Origin: Actinomycetota bacterium
GTDB taxonomy: Bacteria; Actinomycetota; Thermoleophilia; RBG-16-64-13
Assembly (NCBI GenBank): GCA_016278725.1
Contig: JADQBG010000016.1
Coordinates: 22,084-86,083, forward strand
DNA length: 64,000 nt
Direction of reading: 5' to 3'
Shown here: piece by piece, positions 1-9,195 of the stretch
Layout of the letters: each line of letters opens with the position of its first letter
Numbering within the stretch: the first letter of the stretch is position 1
Notes under the pieces: generated by a model
What the model was told of the DNA's origin: nothing
Database searches by the model: none
Seen by the model: only the letters and a program-made list of their open reading frames with translations
Translations under genes and position numbers: made by a program

Positions 1-917
1 AGCAGGTCAGCCTGGACGAGGCCTATGTCGACCTGACCGGGACCGAACGCCTCTTCGGTCCGGTGGTGGCGACGGCCCGGGAGATCCAGCGCCGCGTCGA
101 CGAGGAGTTGTCGCTAAGCATCTCGGTCGGCCTCGCCGCCAACAAGCTCGTGGCCAAGGTGGCCTCGGACTTCGAGAAGCCGCGCGGCTTCACCGTGGTC
201 CGGCCCGGAGAAGAGGCCGCGTTTCTCGCACCGCTCCCGGTGGAGCGTCTTCCCGGGGTTGGCCCGGTGCTCCTGGGGCGCTTGCGCGACCGGGGGGTCG
301 CGACCGTTGGCGATCTGGCCCAGGTGCCCTTCGAGCTCATGCGCTTGAGCTTCGGGGAGGCCGGCGAGGTCCTGGCCCACCGGGCGCGTGGAATCGACCC
401 GCGCGGCGTGACTCCGCGAGAAACGGTTAAGTCCATCTCCCGGGAAACCACCTTCCAGGAGGACGTGACCGACACCGAACTGCTCGAATCGTCTTTGCTC
501 GAACTGGCCGAAGACGTCTGCCGCCGGTTGCGCCGCCGCCGTCTGCAGGCGCGAACCGTTACCGTGAAGATCCGCTACTCCGACTTCGCCACGCACACGC
601 GCTCCCATACGCTCGCCAAGCCCGCGGACGTGGACGAGATCTTCTTCCGCGAGGTGCTGGCTCTCTTCCGCAAGGGCCGCACGCGGCGCTACCGTATCCG
701 TCTGGTCGGGGTGGGGGTCAGCAATCTGGTGCCGCGGTGCTGGCAGGACGATCTCTTCGACCAGGAGTTGCCGCTGCTGCGTGAACTCGGCCTCAAGCTC
801 GATCTGATTCGGGAGAAGTACGGGCGAAACGCCATCCGCCGGGGGGCGGCGGAGAGTTCTTCGTCCCCGCCCGGCTCGGGTGGGGCACCTTCCGGCGACG
901 GGTCATCTTCCGGCTGA
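1..917 (+). CDS. dinB: DNA polymerase IV (Y-family), 5' end cut by window
   Basis: Error-prone translesion polymerase. The start lies outside the window; the first full codon is at base 3 and the frame then stays open to the stop. The first visible residues contain the Y-family catalytic motif SLDEAYVDLTG with its Asp-Glu pair. Next come the palm segment (GLAANKLVAKVAS), a helix-hairpin-helix LPGVGPVLLGRL thumb element and a little-finger domain beginning near SISRETTF. The C-terminal tail is Ser/Gly/Pro-rich and non-conserved. It converges on the discoidin-like gene with a short gap. The family call is very secure; whether it acts with a partner clamp cannot be judged because the fragment lacks an obvious C-terminal clamp-binding peptide. 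Confidence 0.93.
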   Translation, partial: QVSLDEAYVDLTGTERLFGPVVATAREIQRRVDEELSLSISVGLAANKLVAKVASDFEKPRGFTVVRPGEEAAFLAPLPVERLPGVGPVLLGRLRDRGVATVGDLAQVPFELMRLSFGEAGEVLAHRARGIDPRGVTPRETVKSISRETTFQEDVTDTELLESSLLELAEDVCRRLRRRRLQARTVTVKIRYSDFATHTRSHTLAKPADVDEIFFREVLALFRKGRTRRYRIRLVGVGVSNLVPRCWQDDLFDQELPLLRELGLKLDLIREKYGRNAIRRGAAESSSSPPGSGGAPSGDGSSSG

Positions 918-922
918 GGGGC

Positions 923-943
923 ACCTTCCGGCGAAAGGAAGGT
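923..943. terminator. Possible bidirectional stem-loop between convergent genes
   Basis: ACCTTCC and GGAAGGT form a 7-bp stem around a 7-nt loop, between the convergent ends of dinB and the discoidin-like gene. There is no T-tract, so it is at best a weak terminator. Part of the sequence (GGGGCACCTTCCGGCGA) is also repeated just upstream inside the end of dinB. Confidence 0.3.
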
Positions 944-949
944 CTCGCG

Positions 950-1711
950 CTAGGGGAGCTGCGCCCGACTGCCGAACACCCGGATCTCGGAGAGCGCCAG
1001 GTCTTCCCACGTGCTTCCCGGGTACACGGATTGCGCGGTGATCAATAGCCACTCCGTTTCCTTGGGGGGCAGCGGTACATCCTGGAAACCCTCACGGTCC
1101 TCCAACTCGACGGTTTGGCTGGTACCGTCCGAGTACTTGACGGTCATCTGTTCGATACGCCCGTTCCCGGTGAAGCGCTCCTCGTCCCGCTGATAGCCGT
1201 TCGCCACTTCAAGCCGAGCCGGAATGATCGGGGTCTCGAATTGCAGCCTGACCCACTCGCCCTCGCCAAGCCCCTCGGCGTCCTCGTTCCACGCCGTGGC
1301 CGGATCGCCATCGATGAGGTTGTCCGGGCCGTAGGTGCGTTCCTCGGACGGCTCGATGTAGGACGAGGCTCGAACGTCCGCCACCGGCAACTCGACCACT
1401 TCGCGCAGGGAGGTGGTGGTCGAGGGCTCGGTGGTGGTGGAGCCGGCGTTCCCGGTGGCCTCCTCGTCTTCGGAGCCCGCCACGGCGTCGCTGGTTGCGG
1501 AACTTTCCGGATTCGACCCCACCTGTTCGGGGTTCTCTTCGGAGAGCACGCTCATGGTGAGTATTAGGACAAAAGCGGTGGCCGAGACAAGGGCGAGCAG
1601 CAGCCCCAGGGGTATCAGGGGACTGCGCCGGGATTTCTTCTGCGGACGGCTCCGGGCGGAGCGTTGCTCCCGGCGCCGTTCTCTCGATTCCGGATCCCAC
1701 TCGTTCATCAT
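950..1711 (-). CDS. Membrane-anchored discoidin / NADase-type glycan-binding domain protein
   Basis: A 253-aa protein of unknown role. Residues 1-30 are strongly charged (Arg/Lys-rich, cytoplasmic). One transmembrane helix follows at about 31-55 (PLIPLGLLLALVSATAFVLI). A Ser/Thr/Glu-rich linker runs to about 110, and a beta-sandwich domain then extends to the end. The pattern YGPDNLIDGDPATAWNE followed by EWVRLQF and a C-terminal SEIRVFG is the typical discoidin (F5/8 type C)-like signature of bacterial surface carbohydrate-binding modules. Two adjacent ATG codons (1711 and 1708) are possible starts; the second is better spaced from GAGGGA. It is probably a type II membrane protein with an extracytoplasmic binding domain. 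The ligand is unknown. Confidence 0.75.
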   Translation of the reverse strand: MMNEWDPESRERRREQRSARSRPQKKSRRSPLIPLGLLLALVSATAFVLILTMSVLSEENPEQVGSNPESSATSDAVAGSEDEEATGNAGSTTTEPSTTTSLREVVELPVADVRASSYIEPSEERTYGPDNLIDGDPATAWNEDAEGLGEGEWVRLQFETPIIPARLEVANGYQRDEERFTGNGRIEQMTVKYSDGTSQTVELEDREGFQDVPLPPKETEWLLITAQSVYPGSTWEDLALSEIRVFGSRAQLP

Positions 1712-1780
1712 CGGTCCCTCAGGTCCTTGTTCATAAAGCTGCTATTCGCGGATGACGCGGTCCGTCCTGCCCGAGCTGCT

Positions 1781-2515
1781 TTGTTAGAATCGGGAAAGTT
1801 CCCCTCGACCGGAGGCCCAGCGATCTTCGAGGACTTTGCCCAAATAGGAGGCGACTGCTTCCGATCCGGCCTCATCAGCTCGCATGCCGGCAATATCTCC
1901 CTGCGCTCGGGGGATTCTCTCATCATCACCCGGCACGGTGCCATGCTGGGAAGGTTATGTCCAGAGGATTTGGTGGAGGTGCTCCTGGACGAGGAGCAGG
2001 ACGCGAGCGGGGCATCCTGCGAACTCCCCACTCACCGCGCGGTTTACGCCCGGACGCCGGCCCGGACCATCCTCCACACGCACCCCCCGCATGGGATCGT
2101 GCTTTCACTGCTCGGATCTCGAATCGTGCCCCTCGACGCGGAGGGCTGCCACCTGGTGGGCGAGGTGCCCGTGGTGAGCGCCGCTTCTGCGGTCGGGTCG
2201 CTGGAGATGGCCGACTTGATCGCCGAGGCTCTGCAGGATTATCGCCTGTGCATGCTCCGCGGTCACGGCCTCTTCGTCCGCGGAGAAACCCTGGAGGAGG
2301 CCTTCTGTCTGACCACCGCGTTCGAGGCGTCGGCCAGAGTGAGTTATCTCGCGCGGCTCGCCGGTATCTCCGTTCATTCCGGCGAGTGCGCCGCTGGCCC
2401 GCCGCGGCCCTCAGACGAGCGTTTGCCGCGGCCCTCAGAGGATCGTTTGCCGCGGCCCCCCGCCGACGGCTCGCCGGCCGCCGCCGCCCCGCATAACCCG
2501 GAAACCCCCGCCTAG
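1781..2515 (+). CDS. Class II aldolase/adducin family protein
   Basis: Zinc-dependent aldolase-fold protein of the fuculose-phosphate/ribulose-phosphate aldolase family. Visible landmarks are [10 protein letters not shown] (substrate/phosphate loop), [13 protein letters not shown] (acidic catalytic region), ILHTHPPHG (HxH zinc ligands) and [10 protein letters not shown] (third zinc His). The natural substrate cannot be told from sequence. The start is uncertain. TTG at 1781 is the only standard in-frame candidate nearby, but it sits on a -10-like TAGAAT (1785-1790). A Shine-Dalgarno-like GGAGG at 1811-1815 is ideally placed before an ATC codon at 1823, where family homology appears to begin. 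The C-terminal 40 residues are a Pro/Arg-rich tail made of a tandem repeat. Confidence 0.82.
   Translation: MLESGKFPSTGGPAIFEDFAQIGGDCFRSGLISSHAGNISLRSGDSLIITRHGAMLGRLCPEDLVEVLLDEEQDASGASCELPTHRAVYARTPARTILHTHPPHGIVLSLLGSRIVPLDAEGCHLVGEVPVVSAASAVGSLEMADLIAEALQDYRLCMLRGHGLFVRGETLEEAFCLTTAFEASARVSYLARLAGISVHSGECAAGPPRPSDERLPRPSEDRLPRPPADGSPAAAAPHNPETPA
2402..2458 (+). repeat. 24-bp in-frame tandem repeat, about 2.4 copies
   Basis: Units start at 2402 and 2426, with a partial third at 2450. Each begins CCGCGGCCCTCAGA and ends CGTTTG, with 3 mismatches between the two full units. It encodes the repeating tail LPRPS(D/E) of the class II aldolase and keeps the reading frame, consistent with replication slippage in a dispensable tail. 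Confidence 0.85.
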
Positions 2516-2535
2516 AGCCATCGGAAAGGAATCTC

Positions 2536-3621
2536 GTGCCCGAGCTTCATGATCCCGTCGACCTTCGCAGCGATACCGTGACCCAGCCCACCCCGGAGAT
2601 GCGCCGGGCGATGGCTCAAGCGGAGGTGGGTGACGACGTCTACCGGGAGGACCCCACCATCAACCGGCTGGAGGAGCGCGTCGCCGCCCTCCTGGGGATG
2701 GAGGCGGCGCTGTTCGTGCCCTCGGGCGTCATGGGCAATCAGATATGTCTGCGCAATCTCACGCGGCCGGGCGACGAGGTCCTCGTCCACGAATGGGGGC
2801 ATGTCCTCAATTTCGAGGGCGGCTCGGCGGCGGCCCTTTCCGGGATCCAACTGAATCCCCTGCCGGGGATCAACGGCATTCTGTCGGCCGAAGACGTGCG
2901 CGCTGCGATCCGCCCTCCGGACGAGCACTTCGCCAAGGTGGCGGCGGTCGCTCTGGAAAACACCCACAACCGGGCCGGCGGCACGATCTGGCCGCTCGAG
3001 GCTCAGGACGCGGTCGTGGCCGCGGCCCGAGAACATGGGTTGGCGGTGCACCTGGACGGCGCTCGGCTGTGGAACGCCCATGTGGCTACGGGCGTCCCGC
3101 TCGATCGTTACACCCGAGGCGTCGATACCGTTTCGGTATGCTTTTCCAAAGGTCTCGGCGCCCCAGTAGGATCGGTGATCGCCGGTTCTCGGGAATTTAT
3201 CGCGGCGGCGCGACGCACGCGCAAGCGTTACGGCGGGGCCATGCGCCAGGTGGGCGTCCTGGGGGCCGCCTGTCTGTATGCCCTGGACCATCAGCTCGAA
3301 CGCCTTGCCGAGGACCACGAGAATGCCCGCCTGCTTGCGGAGAGGCTGGCCTCGGTGGACGGCGTGGTGATCCCTCATCCCGTCGAGACCAACATCGTCA
3401 TGGCCGAAGTGGGCGGGCTGGGGGTGACCGGCGCCGAGGTGGTCGAAGTGCTGGCCGGCCGGGGCGTGCTCGCCGGGACCATGGCCGCTCAGACCGTTCG
3501 CTTCGTCACCCATCTGGGGGTGGAGCGGCCGGAGGCGGAGCGGGCCGGCGGACTGATCGCCGAGACGCTGACGGAAATGGTCGAAGCGGCGGCGGGCCGG
3601 CAAGCGGCCCGCCGCAGGTAA
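2536..3621 (+). CDS. Low-specificity L-threonine aldolase
   Basis: PLP-dependent fold-type I lyase that cleaves L-threonine/allo-threonine to glycine and acetaldehyde, in the cytoplasm. The 361-aa length is normal for the family. Motifs include [14 protein letters not shown] at the N terminus, [10 protein letters not shown], the PLP-region [10 protein letters not shown] (Asp contacting the pyridine ring and the following Arg) and [12 protein letters not shown] with the Schiff-base lysine. The GTG start has GGAAAGGA seven bases upstream. It lies just after the class II aldolase and just before a NUDIX gene, probably in one transcript. Glycine made here could supply C1 units, but no direct link to the H4MPT island is visible. 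Confidence 0.9.
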   Translation: MPELHDPVDLRSDTVTQPTPEMRRAMAQAEVGDDVYREDPTINRLEERVAALLGMEAALFVPSGVMGNQICLRNLTRPGDEVLVHEWGHVLNFEGGSAAALSGIQLNPLPGINGILSAEDVRAAIRPPDEHFAKVAAVALENTHNRAGGTIWPLEAQDAVVAAAREHGLAVHLDGARLWNAHVATGVPLDRYTRGVDTVSVCFSKGLGAPVGSVIAGSREFIAAARRTRKRYGGAMRQVGVLGAACLYALDHQLERLAEDHENARLLAERLASVDGVVIPHPVETNIVMAEVGGLGVTGAEVVEVLAGRGVLAGTMAAQTVRFVTHLGVERPEAERAGGLIAETLTEMVEAAAGRQAARRR

Positions 3622-3637
3622 GAAGGGGCCGGGCCGT

Positions 3638-4216
3638 GTGCCCAGAGCGGTCTTGACCGCCGCGGCCCGCGATCCGCGGGGAGTCTATCCCCGCCTGGCC
3701 GTGGTGGCTCTGCTTCGGGACCGCCGGGGCCGCTGGCTTCTGGTGCGCACCTGCCACGATCCTTCGCGCTGGGCGCCGGTGGGAGGGCGGGTCGAGTCCG
3801 GAGAGACCCTGGCGGGGGCGCTTCGCCGCGAACTCCAGGAGGAGGTTGGTCTCGAGGCCTGTATCCTTGCTCCCTGTTACGCTGCGCTGGTCAATCACAA
3901 GAGCGAGGCCACCCTGGCCGTGAGCCTGGCGGCGAGCCTGGCCGCAACGACGCTCAGCGATGCGATCGTGGAGGGGTTGGCGGTGGGGGAGAAAACGCCG
4001 GGGGACGAGCGTGTGTCCAAGGGGCTCGATGGAGAGGTGCTCGATGGAGAGGTGCTCGATGTGGCCTGGTTCACCCGCGAGGAGTGGGTGGAACTCGCGC
4101 GCCGGGGAAGGACGCCGTGGCGCGCAGCCGACGTCCTCCGCGGGACTCTGCTGGCGGACACACTCATTGACTCACCGGCGGCCGCGCAGGACCTTACGGG
4201 TGAAGGTGGCGGCTAG
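3638..4216 (+). CDS. NUDIX hydrolase
   Basis: A 192-aa NUDIX-fold pyrophosphohydrolase. The Nudix box is intact: G-GRVESGETLAGALRREL followed by QEEVGL, matching GX5EX7REUXEEXGU, which binds the catalytic Mg2+. The substrate (nucleoside di/triphosphate or nucleotide sugar) cannot be predicted. An in-frame 15-bp duplication around 4027-4060 gives LDGEVLDGEVLD in the distal part of the domain, an unusual local repeat not expected in the family. The start is GTG, 16 bases after the threonine aldolase stop. It is followed closely by an HD-domain gene that begins after a short leader. Confidence 0.85.
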   Translation: MPRAVLTAAARDPRGVYPRLAVVALLRDRRGRWLLVRTCHDPSRWAPVGGRVESGETLAGALRRELQEEVGLEACILAPCYAALVNHKSEATLAVSLAASLAATTLSDAIVEGLAVGEKTPGDERVSKGLDGEVLDGEVLDVAWFTREEWVELARRGRTPWRAADVLRGTLLADTLIDSPAAAQDLTGEGGG

Positions 4217-4235
4217 ATAGTACGAGGAGGCAGCC

Positions 4236-4790
4236 GTGGAACGGACACGCGCCCTTGAACTGGTTAGAGAGAACGTATCCCAGGAGAACCTGGTCCGGCA
4301 CATGCTGGCTACCGAGGCGATCATGAAGGCGCTCGCCGTTCGGCTAAACGCCGACCCGGAGCGCTGGGGCCTGGCCGGCCTGGTGCACGATCTGGACGTC
4401 GAAGAGACCACGGGGCGGCCGGAGGTCCACGGCAGGGAAACGGTCTCCCGCCTGCGGGCCGCCGGACTCGGCGACGAGGAGGTGCTCGGCGCGGTCGCCT
4501 CGCACAACCCCGCCAACGGCACCGTCATCGAGAGCGACATGGGCCGCGCTCTGTTCGCCGCCGATCCGCTGACCGGGCTCATCACGGCGGCCGCCCTCAT
4601 CCACCCCGAGAAAAAGCTCGAACTGGTCAAGCTCAAAAGCCTCAAGAAACGGTACAAGGAGCCCGCCTTTGCCCGCGGGGCCCGCCGCGAGGACATCGCC
4701 ACCATCGAGCAGCTGGGACTAGGTCTCGAGGAATTCCTCCAACTGGGCCTGGACGCGATGCAGGCCGTGAGCGGGGATCTGGGGTTATAG
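4236..4790 (+). CDS. HD-domain (HDIG-type) putative phosphohydrolase
   Basis: A 184-aa single-domain HD-superfamily protein. The metal-binding pattern is visible as LVRHMLATE (first His), LAGLVHDLD (the His-Asp doublet) and AVASHNP (downstream His). These small HDIG proteins are usually uncharacterised phosphohydrolases acting on nucleotides or phosphoesters. The start is ATG preceded by GAGGAGG. The C-terminal third is Lys/Glu-rich, then amphipathic. It is followed after 26 bases by an amidohydrolase gene in the same direction. The substrate is unknown. Confidence 0.8.
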   Translation: MERTRALELVRENVSQENLVRHMLATEAIMKALAVRLNADPERWGLAGLVHDLDVEETTGRPEVHGRETVSRLRAAGLGDEEVLGAVASHNPANGTVIESDMGRALFAADPLTGLITAAALIHPEKKLELVKLKSLKKRYKEPAFARGARREDIATIEQLGLGLEEFLQLGLDAMQAVSGDLGL

Positions 4791-4816
4791 CGGTGCCGCG
4801 GGGGTAAGCCAAAGCC

Positions 4817-5737
4817 ATGGAAACGTCGAACACCGACCTCACCACTCCCGCCGCCTGCGACCTCGTCGGGCAAGAGCCGGACCCGGCGAGGCTCGCCCGG
4901 TTGCGCCGCGAAACCGAGCCGCTGGAGCGCTTCCGCGAGAAGCTCCGGGGCGTCCGGATCTGGGATATGCACGCCCACGTCGGGCGCGATCATGACGGCA
5001 GCGTGCTCGATCCGGCTGAACTGGTGGCACGCATGGATATGCTCGGCGTCGAGAAGACCGTGGTCTTCCCTATGGATGATCCCCGGCAGGGGGAGTGCTT
5101 CACCCACCCGAACGACGTGGTCTGGGAGGCCTACCGGGCCTATCCGGAGCGGATCATCCCCTTCTTCCGGCTGAACCCCAACTACTCCTCGCGCGATGAG
5201 TATGAGTATCGCCTGGATCAGGGTTTTCAAGGGATCAAGCTCCATCCCCGTTCGCAGAGCTTCAGCATCTCTCAGCCCGAGGCCATGCGAATATATGGCT
5301 GGGCCGAGCGCGACGGCATCCCCGTCCTGGTCCACACGGGCAGGGGCATCGAAAACGTGGTTCGCGACATCCGCCACGTCGCCGATCAGCACCCGGCGCT
5401 GCGCCTGGTGCTCGGACACTCCGCCGCATACGAGCTGAAGGAATGCTGCGCCAGGTGCGAGAGTTGCGACTGGTTGCTGTTCGATACCTCGAGCCTGGGC
5501 AAGGAGCGGCTGCGGTCGCTTCTGCAGATCGCCGATCCGCACAAGATCGTCTACGGCTCGGATGTGCCTTTCGACCCGCAAGCCGAGGATCTGCTCCATC
5601 TCCTGGAGCTGGCAGAAGAGCTGGAGATCCCCCAGAAAGAGCTCGAACTCATCCTGGGAGGCAATCTGCGGCGCTGGATGGAAGAGGGTCCGGTTTGCCG
5701 TTACAGCTGCCCGCTCGACTTTGCTCAGGGGGCCTGA
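4817..5737 (+). CDS. Amidohydrolase (TIM-barrel metal-dependent hydrolase)
   Basis: A 306-aa member of the amidohydrolase_2 superfamily, which includes aminocarboxymuconate-semialdehyde decarboxylase-like enzymes. The metal site is seen as DMHAHVG (HxH on strand 1), KLHPRSQ after strand 4, LVHTGRG, LVLGHSAAYE and VYGSDVPFDP (terminal Asp). The first 45 residues are a poorly conserved charged N-terminal extension. A Cys cluster, ECCARCESC, sits after strand 6 and is not a standard ligand of the family. The substrate cannot be assigned. It overlaps no neighbour and is followed 8 bases later by a DUF3786 gene. Confidence 0.78.
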   Translation: METSNTDLTTPAACDLVGQEPDPARLARLRRETEPLERFREKLRGVRIWDMHAHVGRDHDGSVLDPAELVARMDMLGVEKTVVFPMDDPRQGECFTHPNDVVWEAYRAYPERIIPFFRLNPNYSSRDEYEYRLDQGFQGIKLHPRSQSFSISQPEAMRIYGWAERDGIPVLVHTGRGIENVVRDIRHVADQHPALRLVLGHSAAYELKECCARCESCDWLLFDTSSLGKERLRSLLQIADPHKIVYGSDVPFDPQAEDLLHLLELAEELEIPQKELELILGGNLRRWMEEGPVCRYSCPLDFAQGA

Positions 5738-5745
5738 GGGGGCCG

Positions 5746-6408
5746 GTGACTCCCCTGTCGTCGCGGCCGGACCGCTACGCTCCCATAGTCGCCGAGGCTC
5801 GGCGGCAGGTACTGGCCTTGTCGCTCGAGCAGGTGTGCGCCGCTTCCGGTGCCCGCCTGGCCTCGGCGTCGGCAGTCCGCGCGCAACCGTCCCCGGCCGG
5901 CGCCGCCGCCGCCCTCCACCTGCCGGTGCTCGACCGGGAGCTGCGGATGCAGCTGCCCGAGGGGGAACTTGCGTGGCCGGACGGAACCGCTCCGGGCACC
6001 GATTATGCTCTGGTGAGCCTGCACTACCTGGCCCGCGCCGCCGGCCCCCTGGCACCGGAATCCCTGGTGCGCTACGGCGGTCTTCCCGGCGCGGCGGCAT
6101 ACGCCGGCGCCTTTGAGGCGCGCGCGGAACAGCCTCTGGCCGCACTCCTCGACCAGGAGTCCGCGCGCCTCACGGAGACGGCGGACGCGCTCGGCACCCG
6201 AAGGGTCGACGGCCTCTGGGGGTTCCGGTTCTTTCCCTATCTGCCGCTCGTGGTGAGACTGGCCCCCGCAGAAGGCCCGCTGCCGTCCGCCTGCGTCATC
6301 CTCTTTCCCCGCCGCGCGGGATATCTCCATCACGTCGAGGACCTGGCGGTGGTAGGGCAGCTGCTGGCCGGGCGCCTGCTCGAACTCACGGCAGCTGGAT
6401 TTCACTGA
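5746..6408 (+). CDS. DUF3786 family protein
   Basis: A 220-aa soluble protein resembling DUF3786, an uncharacterised family that I recall mainly from anaerobic bacteria. Supporting features are DYALVSLHYLARA, LVRYGGLPGAAAYAGAFEAR and the terminal section GFRFFPYLPL followed by ILFPRRAGYLHHVEDLA. The GTG start at 5746 is chosen because homology begins soon after it and the upstream reading frame lies inside the amidohydrolase. It probably belongs to the same operon. No catalytic motif can be named. The family assignment is from pattern memory, hence the moderate confidence. Confidence 0.65.
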   Translation: MTPLSSRPDRYAPIVAEARRQVLALSLEQVCAASGARLASASAVRAQPSPAGAAAALHLPVLDRELRMQLPEGELAWPDGTAPGTDYALVSLHYLARAAGPLAPESLVRYGGLPGAAAYAGAFEARAEQPLAALLDQESARLTETADALGTRRVDGLWGFRFFPYLPLVVRLAPAEGPLPSACVILFPRRAGYLHHVEDLAVVGQLLAGRLLELTAAGFH

Positions 6409-6466
6409 ACGAAGGCCGCTTCATCCTCTATACTCGAGCGCGTTGGACCCCGGACGAGGAGGCGCG

Positions 6467-6724
6467 GTGTTCCGCCTGCTGTATCTGTACTTGGAGGAGC
6501 CCGCCTCCTGGATGGCCTACCTGCAGTTCTCGGTCGTCGTCGGGCTGATGGCCCTGGCCTATTTGCACACCATCCGGCGCCGGATGAGCTTCATGCCCTT
6601 GTTCGGCGTGATGCTCGCCATCTTCTTTCTGGATTTCTTCGCGTACCTGCCCTTCCTGGCCTACTTGTTGATCCGCGACCGGCGGCGCGGCCTCGTGGCG
6701 TCGGAATCCGCGAATCGCCTCTAG
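6467..6724 (+). CDS. Small two-helix membrane protein, unknown
   Basis: A short protein of about 85 aa with two predicted transmembrane helices (around AYLQFSVVVGLMALAYL and MPLFGVMLAIFFLDFFAYLP, the latter extending into PFLAYLLI). They are separated by a basic loop HTIRRRM, and the C terminus is basic. Two starts are possible. GTG at 6467 has AGGAGG at 6457-6462. TTG at 6443 would make the gene leaderless, eight bases after a TATACT -10 box at 6429-6434. I do not recognise the family. Confidence 0.6.
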   Translation: MFRLLYLYLEEPASWMAYLQFSVVVGLMALAYLHTIRRRMSFMPLFGVMLAIFFLDFFAYLPFLAYLLIRDRRRGLVASESANRL

Positions 6725-6760
6725 CCCCATGCGGGGGCCGGGCACTCAGGCCGGTGGGCC

Positions 6761-7393
6761 ATGATGACCCGGGAACAGATTCCTTTGGTCGAATCCCGGC
6801 TGGGGAAACCGAGGGTTCTCGCGCTTCACGCCGAACTGAATCCCTACGAGATGCGCCTGGTTTCGGGCTCGCTGCGCAAGCAACGCACTCATGACGTCAC
6901 CCTGTTCATCATGCACGAGGGCAGAGTGGCGGTCATACGCAAGCCCCAGTTCGCTGCCGGCCTTTACCGCGCCCCCAGCGGCGGCGTCGAACCCGGCGAG
7001 AGCTTCGAGGACGGCGCCCGGCGGGAGGCCATGGAGGAGACCGGCCTGGCCGTCTGCTTGGAGCGCTATTTGGTTCGCGTGGAGGCTACCTTCGCTCCCC
7101 CGGACGGTTGGCCGATTGACGACCTGCCGGCGGGACTTTTCGAACCATATGATGGGAATATTCGTTGGTGGACGCATATAATTGCAGCCAGAGTCGTGGG
7201 AGAGCCGGTGCTCAGACCCCAGGACACCAGGGAGATCGCCGAAGCCAGGTGGATGACCCTGGACGAGTTGCAGGGTCCGGTGCGTGAGCGCTTGCTTGCA
7301 AGCGGCCGCGCTCTGTTCGCCTATCGCGTGGCTCTGACCGACGCGACCGTGGCTGCGCTCGGCGAAGGATATGCGAGGGGAGTTTGCGCTTGA
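6761..7393 (+). CDS. NUDIX hydrolase (second)
   Basis: A 210-aa NUDIX protein. The box is GGVEPGESFEDGARREA followed by MEETGL, complete for Mg2+ binding. An N-terminal 40-residue extension (SRLGKPRVLALHAELNPYEM) precedes the domain. Substrate specificity is unknown. Either of two adjacent ATG codons (6761, 6764) could start it. Its 3' end overlaps the L,D-transpeptidase start by 10 bases, suggesting translational coupling with that cell-wall gene. It is not closely similar to the first NUDIX protein at 3638-4216, so this is not a recent duplication. Confidence 0.85.
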   Translation: MMTREQIPLVESRLGKPRVLALHAELNPYEMRLVSGSLRKQRTHDVTLFIMHEGRVAVIRKPQFAAGLYRAPSGGVEPGESFEDGARREAMEETGLAVCLERYLVRVEATFAPPDGWPIDDLPAGLFEPYDGNIRWWTHIIAARVVGEPVLRPQDTREIAEARWMTLDELQGPVRERLLASGRALFAYRVALTDATVAALGEGYARGVCA

Positions 7394-8964
7394 ACCTGAA
7401 CCTCGGGAAGAGACTGAGATTTCGGAGTGAAGCCGGTCAACCGACCGGCCTGGTGTGGACGCTCATCGGCGTGGTCCTTCTCCTGGGTGGCGTCTCCCTC
7501 TTTCTCCTGGGTCAATACCTGACCGCCCCGTCGCTGGCGGGCATAACTCCCGAACCTTCCGCTGCCGTCAACGATTCCGAGGTCACCTTTCGCATCAAAG
7601 CCCCGCACCTGCGGGCCGGGCCCGACGAGATCCTGGTGGTGCTCGACAACGAACCGGTCCCGGCGGGTGAGCTCTCTCTGGCTGACGGCCTGATTCTCTT
7701 CTCCCGCTCGCTCGCGGACGGGGAGCATCGGGTTTTGGTCAAGGTGGAGTCGCGCAATCTCTTCGCCCGCCTGCTCGAGCTCTCCAGCACGGTCAAGGTC
7801 GACACCGTCCCGCCCGAGGTGCAACTGGTCGGCCGCGAGTCAGGCGGTTCCGCGACCTCGCCCGAGTCTCTGCGTTTTGCGGTCAGCGAGCCGGCCAAGG
7901 GCACTCTGCGCCTCAACGGCGTGGTCAGCGACCTGGTGTTGGACGGCGGCGAACTGGTGGCACAGCCGAAGCTGGTCGAGGGCCACTACACCGCGGTGGT
8001 CGAGGTGCAGGACGAGGCGGGGAACGCCGCCGGGGGGGAGTGGCGTTTTTGGGTGGATCTAACCGCTCCCGTGCTGAAGATGCCCGAGTTGCCGGAGGGC
8101 GCCTGGGACGAGAGCGAACTCTCGCTGCCGGTGAAGGTCGAGGACAATCATCCGGAATCGGTCAAGGTCGAAGCCAAGCTGAACGGCCAACCGATAGCGG
8201 TGACTCCAGCGGTCGTCGAGGCGGCTTCTGGAGGCAAGGGCTCGGCGGCCTATGAACTGGTGGCCGAGGACTTGGCCGAAGGCCTGCACCAACTCGAAGT
8301 GCTGGTGGTCGATCGCGGCGGCAACGAGGCGAGCTATCGGGGCAACCTGCTCGTGGACTCTTCCGCCAGTCTGGGCAGCAGGCCCATGATCGAGGGAGCC
8401 CGGGGCGCGGACGTCAAGCTGTTGCAGAATCTGCTCGCGCGCAGGGGGACCTACAAAGGCGAAAACACCGGCGTACTGGACGAGACCACCATGGCTGCCG
8501 TCGTCGCCTACAAGGAAAAGCGGGGTTTGGGGAGCGAACCCATCCTCGAACCCGAAACCGCCACAACGCTGCTCGGCCGGATCGTGATCGACATCTCGGC
8601 GCGCACCCTGGTGCTCTACGACGACGACCAGGTGTTGAGGAGCTACCGCGTGGCCGTGGGTCAGCCACGGTACCCGACGCCGACCGGTAACTTCCGCATC
8701 ATCAACAAGGCCAAGAACCCGACCTGGTCGCCGCCGCCCTCTCCCTGGGCGGACGGGCTGGAACCGGTTCCTCCCGGCCCGGACAACCCGCTGGGGACCC
8801 GCTGGATGGGACTCTCGGCCCGGCACGTGGGCATTCACGGCACCTACGCTTCGGGTTCCATCGGGACCGCCGCCTCGCACGGCTGTATCCGCATGCACAT
8901 CTCCGACGTGGAGGCCCTTTTCGACCTGGTCTACGTGGGTACGCCGGTTTCGATCGTGCCCTAG
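7384..8964 (+). CDS. L,D-transpeptidase with Ig-like and peptidoglycan-binding domains
   Basis: A 526-aa cell-wall cross-linking enzyme. A short cytoplasmic tail and one transmembrane helix (about residues 22-45, [20 protein letters not shown]) anchor it. Two to three Ig-like beta-sandwich modules span about 55-320. A PG_binding_1 module ([20 protein letters not shown]) follows at about 335-390. A C-terminal YkuD domain ends the protein, with HVGIHGT and SHGCIRM supplying the catalytic His and Cys. The enzyme forms 3-3 cross-links, or anchors proteins, in the periplasm-like space. The TTG start at 7384 is preceded by AGGGGAG and overlaps the NUDIX gene. All catalytic residues are present. Confidence 0.9.
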   Translation: MRLNLNLGKRLRFRSEAGQPTGLVWTLIGVVLLLGGVSLFLLGQYLTAPSLAGITPEPSAAVNDSEVTFRIKAPHLRAGPDEILVVLDNEPVPAGELSLADGLILFSRSLADGEHRVLVKVESRNLFARLLELSSTVKVDTVPPEVQLVGRESGGSATSPESLRFAVSEPAKGTLRLNGVVSDLVLDGGELVAQPKLVEGHYTAVVEVQDEAGNAAGGEWRFWVDLTAPVLKMPELPEGAWDESELSLPVKVEDNHPESVKVEAKLNGQPIAVTPAVVEAASGGKGSAAYELVAEDLAEGLHQLEVLVVDRGGNEASYRGNLLVDSSASLGSRPMIEGARGADVKLLQNLLARRGTYKGENTGVLDETTMAAVVAYKEKRGLGSEPILEPETATTLLGRIVIDISARTLVLYDDDQVLRSYRVAVGQPRYPTPTGNFRIINKAKNPTWSPPPSPWADGLEPVPPGPDNPLGTRWMGLSARHVGIHGTYASGSIGTAASHGCIRMHISDVEALFDLVYVGTPVSIVP

Positions 8965-8987
8965 GGGCGCTGCCCGGGGCAGCGCCC
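8965..8987 (+). terminator. GC-rich hairpin after the L,D-transpeptidase
   Basis: GGGCGCTGCC and GGCAGCGCCC form a perfect 10-bp stem starting one base after the stop codon. No T-tract follows, so it may be a weak terminator or an mRNA-stabilising hairpin. The next 120 bases carry no gene up to the padR promoter. Confidence 0.45.
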
Positions 8988-9110
8988 GGGCCCCCGTGCC
9001 CGGATGGCAAGCCCAGTCCGCCCGCGGTCCACCGCCCGCCCCCGCACCCGCCTCCCGTGACCACGCGCGACCGGTTCCCTCGCACCGCTTGCGCTTCTGA
9101 CGCCTTCTTA

Positions 9111-9142
9111 TATACTCGGTATGTATGTATCCGGTGAGTATA
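9111..9142 (+). promoter_or_regulatory. padR promoter with inverted-repeat operator
   Basis: TATACTC (9111-9117) and GAGTATA (9136-9142) are perfect 7-bp inverted arms about an 18-bp centre that contains two TATG steps. The left arm doubles as a TATACT -10 box. The position just ahead of the PadR gene suggests an autoregulatory operator. Confidence 0.5.
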
Positions 9143-9195
9143 AGAACGATCGGGGGGCGCGGCGGCGCGACCGAGGTCGCTGCGGGGCGGTTGCC

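Noticed and set aside
4172..6145. A 657-codon minus-strand frame opposite the HD, amidohydrolase and DUF3786 genes
   Set aside because: Low-complexity Arg/Pro/Ala composition and complete overlap with recognisable genes.
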